Positions 20,603-32,518 of a DNA stretch of 64,000 nucleotides are shown one piece after another (the first letter of the stretch is position 1; each line of letters starts with the position of its first letter). Below the pieces are notes generated by a model. That model searched no databases. It worked only from the letters and a program-made list of their open reading frames with translations, and was not told the origin of the DNA. This DNA is from Ctena decussata. Its lineage: Eukaryota; Mollusca; Bivalvia; Lucinida; Lucinidae. Where the stretch lies: assembly GCA_963989385.1 (NCBI GenBank), contig OZ022508.1:35424166-35488165 (forward strand), in the 5' to 3' direction. The position numbers and the translations under genes are program-made.

Positions 20603-20826
20603 CCCATTTGATACATGTATGATAAAAACACAGCTCGGGCTGCAGATCTCTGTAATTATGCTTTTGCCTCAACACTCGATCGATCCTGAGTATCTATGTA
20701 GCGAAAGCGCAGTCCCTGATCAGCCTTGTAAATGCACAGGCTGTTCTGGGTCTTCGTTGTTCGTACATGCCATCAAAATTTGATTCGTGATGCGAGAAAA
20801 GGGACTTTAAGCCCTGTGCATATAAT
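20603..20826. other. Spacer with an F1-like remnant
   Basis: CCCTGATCAGCCTTGTAAAT and CAGGCTGTTCTGGGTCTTCG near 20710-20760 resemble F1 arms, but no complete element remains. Confidence 0.4.
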
Positions 20827-21068
20827 AACAAGTAGCCCAAAGGGCAACACTTGCTCACCTGAGAGACATTGTAAACCTACAGGGATATTTAAGATGCTCA
20901 AAGGCAGCTAACTCCACAGTCAGGGGTCCAATCAGGCTGAAAATTAAACTCATCCAAAACATTATGTATGCCCTCATTTAATATCTGCAAGTTTCAAAAG
21001 TATCCGATCAAGAGCACAATAGACAGAGCTGTCAAGGGCAATATAGCCACAGTGACCTTGACCTTGGG

Positions 21069-21270
21069 ATGGATGGATGGATGACTTGCGATTTTACGTC
21101 CTTTTCAACAGTATTTCAGTCATATCAGGACGATGGGCTTGTGATAATGAAAGGCTGTGTGCAATGGAACCCCGTTTACGATGGAAAGAACTCCGCCTCC
21201 AGCGGGGCTCGAACCCGCGATCGCTAGATCAGTAGGCCAGCGCTTAACCCACTGAGCTACCGGGGCTCCT
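21069..21270 (-). mobile_element. tRNA-derived SINE, family S-B
   Basis: The minus-strand head reads GGTAGCTCAGTGGGTTAAGCG (A box) and CGGGTTCGAGCCCCGC (B box). Tail is (GGAT)n. A 13-bp TSD, CCTTGACCTTGGG, lies at 21056-21068 and 21271-21283. A second copy is at 44061-44253. Confidence 0.92.
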
Positions 21271-21717
21271 CCTTGACCTTGGGTGCAGCACCCTGAAAGT
21301 CTATCTTGCTCGAGATATTGTCATGCCCTACATTTGTGTGAAGTTATTTTAAATTCTGCTGAGAAATGTAGGTGCTAGAGCGCTGATAAAGTTTTTCTAA
21401 AAATAGCCACAGTGACCTTGACCTTGGGCGCAGCATCCTGAAAGTCGAACTTGCTCGAGATATTGTCATGCCCTACATTTGTGTGAAGTTATTTTAAAAT
21501 CTGCTGAGAAATGTAGGTGCTAGAGCGCTGACAAAGTTTTTCTAAAAATAGCCACAGTGACCTTGACCTTGGGCGCAGCATCCTGAATGTCGAACTTGCT
21601 CGGGATATTGTCATGCCCTACATTTGTGTGAAGTTATTTTAAAATCCGTTGAGAAATGTAGGCAATAGAGCGATGACAAAGTTTTTCTAAAAATATGTGA
21701 TGATGTTGTTTTCTCCA

Positions 21718-22560
21718 TTAAGGTGGACGATCCCGCAAGAACTCTGTTCTTGCTTGTTTAAAAAACAAACAGAGTTATTGTTCATCATCAAATCAACTAA
21801 CTGTGGAGTGTATTCAGTTATAATATACACTTACAATATCTACCGTAAAGATCCTAAGTTTTCGGGCACATAGGTCTGTACAAACAGTGGAAACTGAGAT
21901 CAGACTGTTCCTTAGGAACCAGAATGATCAAGACCTTCACAGTTTCCATTCCATCTGCGCATTTTTGTCGACATTACTCTGTGGTAGAACCGAATAACAG
22001 GAAAATAAATAATAGGGCAAGGACCGGCTGTGCTTGCAGCAGGTGCAGAATTTGGGCAGTCTGTTTTGGGGATATTTTGAACTTAAACATTGTTTTTCTA
22101 GGAAACAAAACGGTGAAATGTTTGCTTTTTTGTTTTATTCTTTAACATACGATGTAAGGTTTACTAAAATAATAGGCATAAGTATGCCCCATCGATTGAT
22201 GATATTTTTCATGACGTTTTTCATGAAATTCAATTTTCTTGCATTTTTTCAAAGAATGTAAAAATATACTTATTAACAAGAAAACTGCAATTTTTTGTTA
22301 TCAGTTTGTTTCAAATATCCTATATTACAGATTATATGATTTGCTGAAATGAAAGTGCATTCATGTGCTAGAGATATGAATTTTAATGGAAAATGTGTAA
22401 AAAAAGTATGTAGAAATACAAAATATTGTTTTTTAGGAAAACAAAACGGTGAAAATTGTTTTTTTCTTACCCAAATGTTTTATAGCTCTTTGGGTTATTT
22501 AGACGGTATAATGGTTTGAATGCCCCGCCAATATTTCTATTCAGTATTCGTCTACCTTAA
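21718..22560. mobile_element. TTAA-flanked non-autonomous element
   Basis: Bounded by TTAA on both sides, with ends GGTGGACGATC and the complement of ATTCGTCTACC. The TTAA target suggests a piggyBac-type transposase in trans. It is inserted in R1, whose repeat resumes on either side. AT-rich, with no transposase frame. Confidence 0.55.
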
Positions 22561-23179
22561 AACACTATGGGATTTTTTTCAAACGCTCAAGGGCAGCTAA
22601 CTCCGTAGTCTGTGCTCGAATCCGGCCAAATTTCGAACTCATCCAAGCTCTTATGTATGTCATCATTACCTGCAAGTATGATAAGGATCTAAGCAAAAAC
22701 AGTTGAGAAAACTTGATGACAACATTTTCCCCATTATAACCCTATGGGATTTTTTTCAAACGCTCAAGGGCAGCTAACTCCGTAGTCTGTGCTCGAATCC
22801 GGCCAAATTTCGAACTCATCCAAGCTCTTGTGTATTTTATCATTACCTGCAAGTATGATAAGGATCTAATCAAAAACAGTCGAGAAAACGTGATGACGCC
22901 GTTTTCCCCATTATAACCCTATGGGGGCTATCTGTTGCCATGGAAACCAGAGTTCTGAGCTGATCTGCACCAAAACCTAATGCAGCCTTTCCCCCACCCC
23001 AATGATGCTTCAGATAAAATTTGATTGCGATCGGCCCACTGGTTTCTGAGATATTTATGTTTGAAAGTGTTGACGCACCCACCCACCCACGCACGCACGC
23101 ACGCACGCACGGACGGACGACGGCTCGACTCCCATCCTATAAGCTCACCTCTGAGCCTTCGGCTCAGGTGAGCTAAAAA

Positions 23180-24173
23180 CCCAACCAGCCCGCGCGGCTG
23201 CACAAACCAATCGGACTTCAGTTTTCCAATTGCATATTTGCTAGGATACATTGATGTTATATCCAAAAAGGGAAACTCAGATCAGATTGCGCGGATGCAC
23301 AGACTGATCAGAGTTTTTTGTTTTCGCACATGTCGTAAGGAACGCGATGCCGATCATCTATACTTTGATTTTTCTTTTCAGGGAAAAGACAAATATTAGT
23401 TTACTACTAAATAGCATTTGATAGGTATGAAAATGACCCGTTAAATTCATGCACCCGTAAAATAAAGAAATCAGTTGCCGCTTGTCTGATTTTTCAATGG
23501 AAAAAAAGTTATGGATCGGACACGATTTTGGTAACACACAAACGACACAAACAAACACACACGCACAAACACACATACGCAGACACGGACAGGGTAATCT
23601 CTATATGCCCTTCCGCCATTTCATGGCGGGGCATAAAAAGACGGATCGATTATCTATCCTAAAACCTTTGAAAACTGGTAACTTAAATTATTCCAACCAC
23701 TTAGATTGATTATAGGGAAATAATTTACTAGTTTTCTATTCCAAACAGAAAAGTTGATTTTAAACAAGGAAAATGTGCAACTGTTGGCCTTTCACATAGA
23801 TAAAGTTTATGCAGTGTCAAGGTAACCTTGTCGAGAAATCATCTTTCGTGTAAACACTGCCAATATTTCTTTGCCAGAGGTTTCTGGAAAAGCTTTTTGT
23901 CACATTTTCCTATGGCAAATAATTTGCTCCGTGTGAACGCAAAATATTTGGCTTACTTTCTTTGCTACAGTTTCTGTGACAAATTTTGCTCTTGTGAACG
24001 ATGAAAAAGGGCACATAATGAATGAGTGAAGAAATGAAAGGATGAAGTTCTGACACCATTTTGAACCTGAACACATGCCATGAAAAGGAAATACACATCT
24101 GTTGAAACCTTAATGCGTACCTGTACTATGTCAGAAACTTGGTTTCAGAAACATGCATTAATGTAACTATAAT
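23180..24173. other. Intergenic with a degraded F1-like piece and CA-rich run
   Basis: 23270-23330 has ACTCAGATCAGATTGCGCGG and GACTGATCAGAGTTTT, an F1-type remnant. 23530-23585 is a degenerate ACACA/ACGCAC run. No gene supported. Confidence 0.4.
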
Positions 24174-24411
24174 ATGAGCAGCGACACGACAAAACAATGT
24201 GGCATATGCGCCCAGCGAAGACTCAGAACAGCCTGGGCAACCGCCCAGTCTGATCAGAAACTTCGCTGTCCGCATGGAGCTAACTTAGACCCTTAGCTAC
24301 CCTTTAAGCGCACAGCAAAGACTCTGGACAGACTGTGTGGATGCCCAGGCTGATCTGAGTCTTCGCTGGGCCCACATGCCACTTTGTTGGTTTTCTCGTG
24401 TCGCTGCTCAA
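24174..24411. mobile_element. Foldback MITE, family F1
   Basis: Ends ATGAGCAGCGACACGAC and GTGTCGCTGCTCA; arms as in 348-587. Confidence 0.85.
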
Positions 24412-24685
24412 ATGGTATATAATGGCACCTGAAAATAATTGAAATGCAGACCAGTCTGTATATTAGCACAGCTTTATAACATAATAAGCAACTCGTTCGA
24501 TTAAGCAATCATTCTTTAGTTTTGATCGCTACTTCTAGCACCACTTTTCCACCACTATTTCTATTTGGCACCGTCTCCCTTTATGGCTGCATGTCCATCG
24601 TGTCGACATCAAATTCACAAAGAGAATCTTATGTTTGCACAGCTAGTTAAACTTAGATTGGCATTGTAAAAAAATTCTCTCTATT

Positions 24686-24952
24686 CACCCCTAGTTAACT
24701 TTGTATGCACAAGGGCTGTTACGAAACGCAAAAGAGCTGTTATGAAACGAAAAAGAGTCAAAGTTACCAAACGACCTGGTGACCAGGTCGTTGGTAACTA
24801 TGACTCTTTTACGTCGTTTGGTAACTACGACTCTTTTTCTTTTCGTAACAGCTTTTTTTCATCAGGTCGTTTAGTAACTATGACTCTTTTTCGCTTCGTA
24901 ACAGCTCTTTTTCGTTTCGTAACATCCTTGAAAACATGGTTAACCAGGTGTG
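24686..24952. mobile_element. Foldback MITE, family F7 (GTTACGAAACG arms)
   Basis: Ends CACCCCTAGTTAACTTTG and the complement of GGTTAACCAGGTGTG. Inner arms repeat GCTGTTACGAAACG and AAAGAGTCAAAGTTACC in both orientations. A copy lies at 56799-56963. It ends 18 bp short of the methyltransferase stop codon. Confidence 0.8.
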
Positions 24953-24970
24953 CTACCTTTAAGATTTGGA

Positions 24971-25386
24971 TCAAGTATTCAATTTCAACAAGGTTTCGTT
25001 TATTACTTTCCTTTTGTAAACGTTGGTACTTTTCTGCAACCATGCAAACGTACTAGATTTCTTTAAAAATTCTGATGCGGCTGTGTCAAGTTCAAACCCG
25101 TTGTTCTCCATAATCTTTTTCACATTCTCAAACGTTTTCCCATTTACATGTGAGTGTCCCAGCTGACCCGGCCAGGCCCAACTCAAAACTATTCCTTCTT
25201 TGGCATGTCGAAATACATTGTCGACGTAAATGTGTTCGTACTCCTTCGGGATGTGTTCCGCCACTTCGAGGCTGATGATGTAATCGTAAAGCGGAAGTCC
25301 ATACTGCGGGATAGTCAGGTCAAGAAACTTAACTCTGCCCTCGGAAAGACTCTCAGAATAAGGCGCCCCGTCATAAGCGTCATAAA
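24971..25386 (-). CDS. Methyltransferase-like gene, exon 4 (terminal)
   Basis: Terminal exon, 137 residues after a split Val codon, with stop TGA at 24971. The acceptor is AATTTTCAG at 25387-25395. It carries the second half of a class I SAM-dependent methyltransferase fold: VYDAYDGAPYSE (acidic loop after strand 2), RVKFLDLTIPQ, then YDYIISLEVAEHIPKEYE (the DxxxSLEVxEHI motif typical of Methyltransf_11/23-like enzymes), EGIVLSWAWPGQLGHSHVNG and a C-terminal Gly-Phe strand (MENNGFELD). Phase fits exon 3 exactly (G|TT). The substrate is unknown. With exon 1a the protein is 287 aa, with exon 1b 302 aa. A MITE follows the stop at once, so the 3' UTR is short or includes it. Confidence 0.85.
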
Positions 25387-25416
25387 CTGAAAATTAAAAT
25401 GATGAATACAGCAAGC

Positions 25417-25773
25417 ATATACACAGTATCCGAACTGACTGTACCCTCTCTTCCGGTTTTCATAGCGTTGAATCGAGGGTACAAAATTCGCTTGTAACCA
25501 GTAGTCGGAAATCATTATGTGTGAGATTTTATCCGGAGTCTGCTGCGTCAGTTATAGTTATTCAGCTTCGAAAATGCAAAGAGGTAAGTTTAATTATAAT
25601 TTGCTAATTCGGTCTTTTACTTTATTACCCTGTACAATGAAAACCTCATGGCCGTCACGGAAATTTTATTCCGAGCAGCTTAATTTAACACGAGTTTGTG
25701 AATGTATGTACTCTCGATTCAACGCTATAAAAACCGGAAGAGATTGTACAGTCAGTTCGGATACTGTGATATA
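25417..25773. mobile_element. Foldback MITE in intron 3 (CAGTATCCGAACTGAC ends)
   Basis: Arms of about 80 bp: ACAGTATCCGAACTGACTGT and its complement, with CTTCCGGTTTTCATAGCGTTG inside. TA at the ends suggests a Tc1/mariner-type MITE. Confidence 0.8.
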
Positions 25774-25844
25774 GTCCACTTTCCATCAGCTTTTATATTC
25801 TTCAGCTAGCATGTAAAAATAATAAAGGCTTCGCATGCGGCGCA

Positions 25845-27040
25845 TAATACGCCCGTGTTAATGCCATGAAGGAGTTGCAGAATGAACAAGATTGTTTACA
25901 AAAGGAAGGACAGACAGACAAACAGGGGAAACAACTCTATAATTTATCATGGCAAGTTAAACATTTGACACACCAAATACTATTAGCATACCAAAAACAG
26001 CTTCCAAGGTGAAGAGGCTCAGAAGTTGAATAATGCCAAAGTCAAACAAGGGAAAAAATGCATAAACTAAATATACTAGAGTTACCATTCTTGATTCTAA
26101 TACATTCCCTTGACAATTTACACACCATCATTAAGTTGTGTTAAAATCTTTTAAACGATTAAGGAGTTACAGAGTAAACAGGAAATTTATGCAAGGGCAG
26201 ATAGTTCAGTAAGTAAACAAGCCAGAGTTGTGGTTCTTGCTTAATATACACACTCGTAAAAAGTTTCATTTTAATATTTCAAAAGGTTAAGGAGATATGG
26301 AGCTGTTGTGATGTAGTTTTATTGTTTAACGTCCATGGTAAACAGCTATGGTCATGTCGGGACGGTCAGTTAACCTAACCACACTATTCCTGGGCAGGCT
26401 TAGACCTCCTAAGCGGTTAATCAGTACTAAGTGCACTTACTTTCACCGGTAACTGAAGATATGGAGTGGATGGGAAGAATGCGAATAGCTCTAAAATACT
26501 AATCAAAGGGAAAGTGATCCAAAGTTATGTAAGGGGGGGGGGGGGGGGAGTACATTTTTATATGTGACACATTAGCTTGTAATCATGCACCTTGCTATAA
26601 AGTTTCATCATGATATTCCGAACAGTTACCAAGTTATGGTATGCACAAGGTAAATTTACAAAAAATATAGCCTAGAAATTAATAAAAGGGATGTAACTCT
26701 AAAATGAAGTAAGGGAGAGCAACCACTTTGTACACGACAAATCAATGGGACTTCATACACAGTACTAAGAAGTTTCATAAAGATATTTTAAACGGTTATC
26801 TAGTTATGCACAAGACTTGTAGGGGGGAATGATCAAAGGGGCATAACTTGGTAACTAAGGAAAGGGAAGCAACCATTCTTGTACGCAACACATTGCCCTG
26901 ACCTAATACATATTCCAACAAAATTTCATGAAGATATCCCAAACGGTTACTGAGTTATGGCGCGCGCAAGAATGGTTACGGACAGACGGACGGATAGCGC
27001 CAAGACATAATACGTCCGTTTTTTTCAAAACGGGCGTATA
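25845..27040 (+). mobile_element. Hairpin-ended tandem-core element R7 (ATACGCCCGT ends)
   Basis: The left end has ATACGCCCGT (25846), the right end its complement ACGGGCGTAT (27030-27039). The right end itself folds as ATACGTCCGT / ACGGGCGTAT and is preceded by ACGGACAGACGGACGGAT. The body has loosely repeated units of about 150-170 bp (AAGTTTCATNNNGATATT, ACGGTTA, GAGTTATGG). A SINE (26302-26457) and a G run (26527-26548) interrupt it. It sits in intron 3. Confidence 0.65.
26302..26457 (-). mobile_element. SINE family S-A, 5'-truncated
   Basis: Body and tail as in 20357-20602 but without the tRNA head. GATATGGAG occurs at 26293-26301 and 26458-26466, a 9-bp TSD. Truncation at the tRNA end is what incomplete reverse transcription gives. 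Confidence 0.88.
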
Positions 27041-27720
27041 AAAAAAAGACACGGTGAAATCATGACTAAAGTGCTCGAAGTTCCCTTTGAAACAGTCTAA
27101 ACGGACCAGTACTCATTTGAAAACTTAGCTAACACATTTTTCATCAGAGAGAAGGCCGTCTGATTCACGAGGGTCAAACCATATAAGAAACTTAGAGACT
27201 TACGGTCCGTTTCTTTAAGCCCTTTCGACTAGCGAAACAATATAGACCTGAAATCTTTCGTTGCTGTAATGAAAGTTTGCAGGTTTCAGAACTCAGAGCT
27301 TGAACTGGCACTTTCAATCGTTATTTTACACATTTTTCATCAGTCTGTAAATCTGTATAGCCAATGGGTAAGGACAAATCATCCCGTGGCAAACTTCATA
27401 AACGGGCTGGGAGCTTCAGGAGCGTTTTAATAGCATTCCCACGGGGTTAATACCAATCTGCCTACCTGTGCTTTCGACCGAGTCAGTCAATTACCATACA
27501 TGCAAAAGTGACTGTCGAAAGAGTCAATCGACAGCAGTATCAGCTCGGTGGACAGCCATTAACAATAGTACCATTTACCGTTATCGGTAATGTTTACGAT
27601 CGTATTCTAGGTCGAAAGACACTTTGTATAGTACAGACTCGGTCTAAAGCACAGGTAGCCAAAATGGTATTACCCTCGGATTCCCAGCTGTAAATATTTG
27701 AGCCGTAAAACGAGAAAACC
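27041..27720. other. Intron 3, nothing recognised
   Basis: No coding frame or repeat match that I can support between R7 and R2. Confidence 0.4.
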
Positions 27721-29406
27721 AAACAAGAGGTCCATGATGGACCTAAATCGCTCACCTGAGTTATGATGAAATAACATAGAAGATCATCTATTTGATGATG
27801 GTTCAATTGGAGCAGTTTTGCACTTTCTAATCTATATTCTGACAAAGTTTCATTTAGATTGGATCAAAACTGTGCCCTCTAGAGTGTACACAATGTTTAT
27901 CTAAGATCTGACCTGGCAATCTAGTTTTTGATCAGACATTATTCAGTTTCAAACCTGGCCTACATTTCACGAAGATACACATTCTGACAAAGTTTCATGA
28001 AGATTCAATGCAAAATAAAGCCACAATTATGTACACAAGGTTTTCTATGATTTGACCTAGTGACCTACCGGTAGTTTTTGATACCACAATACCCAGTTCC
28101 AAACTTGGCCTAGATTTCATTAAGAATAGCATTCTGACAAAGTTTCATGAATATTGAACCAAAACTGTGCCCTCTAGAGTATACACAATGTTTTTCTAAG
28201 GTTTGACCTAGTGACCTAGTTTTTGATCCAACATGACCCAGTTGCACCCTGGGTCTAGATTTGTTGGAGATAACCATTTTGACAAAGTTTCATGAAGATT
28301 GGAACAAAACTGTGCCCTCTAGAGCATTCACATGGTTTTTCTAAGATCTGATCTAGTGACCTAGTTTTTGACCTGACATGGTCCAGTTTCAAACTTTGTC
28401 TTAATTTCATAAAGATAAGCATTCTGACAAAGTTTCATGAAGATTGAATCATAACTGTGCCCTCTAGAGTGTACACATGGTTTTTCTAAGATCTGACCTA
28501 GTGCCCTAGTTTTTGATCCTACATGACTCAGTTTCAATCCTGGCCTAGATTGTATACGCATAAACATTCTGACACAGTTTCATGAAGATTGGATCATAAC
28601 TGTGCCCTCTACAGTGTACACAAGGTTTTTTTTCTAAGCTTTGACCTAGTGTCCTAGTTTTTGACCCCACATAACTCAGTTTCAGTCTTGGCCTAGATTG
28701 TATAAGGATAATTATTCAAACAAAGTTTCGTGAAAATTGGATCATAACTGTGCCCTCTAGAGTGTACACGAGGTTTTTCTAAGATTTGACCTAGTGACCT
28801 AGTATTTGACCCCACATAACCCAGTTTCATACTTGGTCAAGATTTCATTAAGATACACATTCTGACAAAGTTTCGTGACGATTGGGTCAAAACTGTGCCC
28901 TCTGTGCCATTCTAAGATTTATTTCTACTTTTAGCTCTGGCGGCCATTTTGTTCAACGGAGTGGAACCGTTTTAGCAATTTTGGTTTAGGGCCATGAGTC
29001 AAATATTTCTTTGAAATTATTTTGAAATCGAGCCATTGGCTTCAGAGGAGATGTCGTTTAAAGGTTTTTTCTATTCTTAGACTTCTATTTTTAGCTCTGG
29101 CGACCATTTTGTTCAGCGGAGTGGAACCGTTTTAGCAATTTTGGTTCAGGGCCATGAGTCAAACATTTCTGTGATTTTTTTTTTTTGAAATCGAGCCTTT
29201 GGCTTTTTAAAGGTTTTTCTATTTTTAGCTCTGGCGGCCATTTTGTTCAGCGGAGCGGAACCATTTTTGGTTCAGGGCTATAACAGAAACATTTGTGTGA
29301 AATTATTTTGAAATTGGCTTACTGGTCTAGGAGGAGATGTCGTTTGAAGAAATTGTTGACGACGGACAGACGGACGACGGACAAATATCGATCACAATAG
29401 CTAAAA
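27721..29406 (+). mobile_element. Hairpin-ended tandem-core element R2
   Basis: The left end AACAAGAGGTCCATGATGG starts a 7-bp stem (AGGTCCA/TGGACCT), followed by TCGCTCACCTGAG. About eight units of roughly 145 bp follow (TTTGACCTAGTGACCTAG, CATTCTGACAAAGTTTCATG, ACTGTGCCCTCTAGAGT). Three units with TAGCTCTGGCGGCCATTTTG come next, then GACGGACAGACGGACGACGG and ATAGCTAAAAAC. The right hairpin is lost where an F1 fragment joins. It lies in intron 3. Confidence 0.75.
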
Positions 29407-29582
29407 ACTGGCATGTGCGTCCAGAAAAGACTCAGATCAGCCTGTGCAGCTGCCCAGTCTGATCAGATTCCTTGCTGTCTCCACGGAAGAAGCTTAGAAC
29501 CTGAGCTACATTTTAAGCACACGGCAAGACTTTGATCACATCCGGCGGATCCCCAGGCTGATCTGAGTCTTCAATTGGCGTA
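29402..29582. mobile_element. F1 MITE, partial
   Basis: Has the inner arms (GACTCAGATCAGCCTG and CAGGCTGATCTGAGTC) but lacks the GAGCCGCGAC ends. Confidence 0.7.
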
Positions 29583-30176
29583 TTCAGTGTTTTTAAAAAA
29601 AATCAGGACAATGCAGTAATGAATGGACAGGGCAGGTAAAACACATGAAGATCAACTATTTGTAACAACATTGGCCATTTGAATTATCTGTGGCAAGTTT
29701 TATAACGTTTAAAAAAGGTTTTATACATTTTTGTGTCCAAGACCACTTTTCCGTAATCTGTCGAAGCCCTCTAACACTTTGACTATTTACTCTTATAAAT
29801 GAAGGCTTACAGTCCCTTGATAAGGACAGACATAACCAAAGAGGTTATGGGTATGGCATAGGGGACAGGAGCAAGGTTTGGCCGCTTAAACATTTGCTGT
29901 GAATTTCAAAACCTGTTTTTATATTCATGTACTTTTTGACATGACTTTACTCAGTTGTGTGCATATAAAAAAGATGCTCTAGAACTTGAACCATTTGAAT
30001 ATAACTACAAAGTGTTTTACACTGTAAATATTTGTGGTTAAAACAAATCGCGCTCAACTCTGATTTTAACATACATATATCTAAAAGTTGCAAAAACAAA
30101 TCTGACTAGCCAAGACAAATATACAGAGTTGCCTGCAGCCAGGCTAGAACAGCTCCGAGACAGGTGATGATTACAA
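29583..30176. other. Intron 3, nothing recognised
   Basis: AT-rich sequence without repeats or exons that I can support. Confidence 0.4.
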
Positions 30177-30423
30177 TTAACTCTTTCGGCGCCAAAGTCG
30201 CAAAAATGCGACTTTGCAAACAGCGTATATCCAGATCAGCCGGCTCTTAAAAGAGCCGTCTGATCAGGATCTACACTGTTTGCCATTCAAATGTGAACTT
30301 AAAAAGCCTGATTTTATGAAAAATGTCTTTAGATTGTTAAAATTTCCAATTACAAATCTGTCGTCTGATGATTTGAGCAGACGAAAATTTGTCGTCTGAA
30401 AAATTTGGCGCCGAAAGAGTTAA
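30177..30423. mobile_element. TTAA-flanked MITE (CTCTTTCGGCGCC ends)
   Basis: Ends TTAACTCTTTCGGCGCCAAA and its exact complement, flanked by TTAA at 30177-30180 and 30420-30423 (piggyBac-type target). It contains the hairpin GGCTCTTAAAAGAGCC between CAAACAGCGTATATCCAGAT and ATCTACACTGTTTGCC, a core shared with 19767-19959 and 42731-42940. Confidence 0.8.
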
Positions 30424-30643
30424 ACGCTTGTGTTCCAATGTTTCTATATTTTTCGTGATTTTATGCCCTGCAACAAGCCAGAATAACGAATAGACTTTAC
30501 AAGTAAATGAAGGTGGCTACTTCAGACAGGCGCTTGCAAGTATGTGTCTACTTATTAAAGATATGACTGCTCAACAAGTACATGTATATGTGTTGATATC
30601 TGAAATCATCCTAATACTAGAATTGTTTTCCTACGAAAAAACA
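30424..30643. other. Intron 3 spacer
   Basis: Nothing recognised. Confidence 0.4.
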
Positions 30644-32488
30644 GATGTCTCCCCCCTTTTTGATGTCAAAAGGATCAGTCATTAAGACGCCAAGGGAAAA
30701 ACAATATGTTTCCCTACCCTGAAGCAGGGATTCATAATAAGTAAAAAAGTATAGAGTTATAGTTGTTATGCTCTGCATGTCATGTAATGTTGACTGATAT
30801 TCATATTAAGTTTTTGTCAAAAAATATAAATGCAAGAGTTACAGTGCTCTGCACGTCGTCTATTTATATGTTGACTGATATTTGTATGAAGTTTCATGAA
30901 TATAGCTCAAACGGTTTTCAAGTTATAGAGCTTAGACGATTGAGACACGATTTTGTGAATGACAAAGTTCCAAGGGAAATAACTCAAATAGTATAAATGC
31001 TTGGCTCTGCAGGTTGTCTAGTGTTGACTGACATTTGTATGAAGTTTCGTGAATATAGCTTGTCCGGTTTTCAAGTAATAAAGCGATTGAGACACGATTT
31101 TGTGACTGACAAAGGTCCAAGGGAAATAAGAAGTCTAAATGCAAGAGTTATGGTTCTTGCACTATGCAATTCTTCTGATGTTGATTGATATTTGTATGAA
31201 GTTTCATGAGTATAGCTTGAATGGTTTTCAAGTTACAGAGCAGACACAACTGAGACACGATTTTGTCACTGACAAAGTTCTAAGGGAAATAACTCAAAAA
31301 GTATAAATGCTAAAGTTATGGTTCTTGCATTCTGCACGTCGTCTGATGTTGATTGATATTTGTATGAACTTTCATGAATATAGCTTGAATGGTTTTTAAG
31401 TTATAGACGGACTCGACTGAGACGCAATTTTGTAATGGACAAAGTTCCAAGGGAAATAACTCAAAAAGTATAAACGCCAGAGTGCATTCTGCACGTCGTC
31501 TGATGTTGACTAATATTTGTACAAACTTTCATGAATATAGCTTGAATGGTTTTAAATGTAGAGACGGACTCGACTGAGACGCAATTTTGTGATGGACAAA
31601 GTTCCAAGGGAAATAACTCAAAAAGTATAAGTGCCAGAGTTACCATTTGTGCACTCTGCACATCGCCTCATGTTGATTGATATTTGTATGAAGTTTCGTG
31701 AATAAAGCTTGAGCAGTTTTCAAGTTACAGAGCGGACACAATTAAAACACAATTTTGTGATGGACTAAGTTCCAAGGGAAATAACTCAAAAAGTATAAAT
31801 GCCAGAGTTACCATTCTTGCGGTCTGCACGTCGTCTCATGTTGATTGATATTTATATGAAGTTTCGCGAATATAGCTTGAGCGGTTTTCAAGTTATGGAA
31901 CGGACACGATTGAAACACAAGTTTGTGATGGACTTAGTTCCAAGGGAAATAACTCAAAAAGTATAAATGCCAGAGTTACCATTCTTGCGGTCTGCACGTC
32001 GTCTAATGTTGATTGATATTTATATGAAGTTTCGCGAATATAGCTTGAGCGGTTTTCAAGTTATAGAACGGACACGATTAAAACACAATTTTGTGATGGA
32101 CTAAGTTCCAAGGGAAATAACTCAAAAAGTATAAATGCCAGAGTTACCATTCTTGCACTCTGCACGTCGTGTCATGTTGATTGATATTTATATGAAGTTT
32201 CGCGAATATAGCTTGAGCGGTTTTCAAGTTATAGAACGGACATGATTGAAACACAATTTTGTGATGGACTAAGTTCCAAGGGAAATAACTCAAAAAGTAT
32301 AAATGCCAGAGTTACCATTCTTGCACTCTGCACGTCGTCTCATGTTGATTGATATTTATTTGAAGTTTCGTGAATATAGCTTGAGCGGTTTTCAAGTTAT
32401 AGAACGGACACGATTTGTGACAGACGGACGGACGGACAGACGCCCGGGGAAAAACAATATGTCTCCCGACCCTGAAGGGGGGAGACAT
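30644..32488 (+). mobile_element. Hairpin-ended tandem-core element R3 (ATGTCTCCCCCC ends)
   Basis: Perfect 12-bp ends ATGTCTCCCCCC / GGGGGGAGACAT. The right end folds (TGTCTCCC...GGGGGAGACA) after GACGGACGGACGGACAGACG. The body has about ten units of roughly 164 bp (TTGATTGATATTTATATGAA, GCTTGAGCGGTTTTCAAGTT, TCCAAGGGAAATAACTC), the right-hand units nearly identical, the left-hand ones diverged. It lies in intron 3. Confidence 0.8.
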
Positions 32489-32518
32489 AAATATAAGTTT
32501 CTGTGTCATAAATATACT

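Larger units (their letters stand above)
20827..23179 (+). mobile_element. Hairpin-ended tandem-core element R1
   Basis: The left end AACAAGTAGCCCAAAGGGC leads into GCTCACCTGAG. The right end has CGCACGGACGGACGACGG, then AGCTCACCT...TGAGCC-TTC-GGCTCA...GAGCTAAAAA. The body has units of about 143 bp containing TGACCTTGACCTTGG (before 21069, then 21271, 21410, 21553) and two 176-bp units (22568-22743, 22744-22919). It is interrupted by a SINE (21069-21270) and a TTAA-flanked element (21718-22560). No protein is encoded. Confidence 0.75.

Noticed and set aside
24742..25056. Open frames rich in Phe/Ser and Lys/Arg near 24.7-25.0 kb
   Set aside because: Products of the F7 foldback MITE arms and antisense of methyltransferase exon 4.
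27721..29406. LTR or LINE retrotransposon remnants
   Set aside because: No reverse transcriptase, integrase or gag-like sequence in any frame here or elsewhere in the window.
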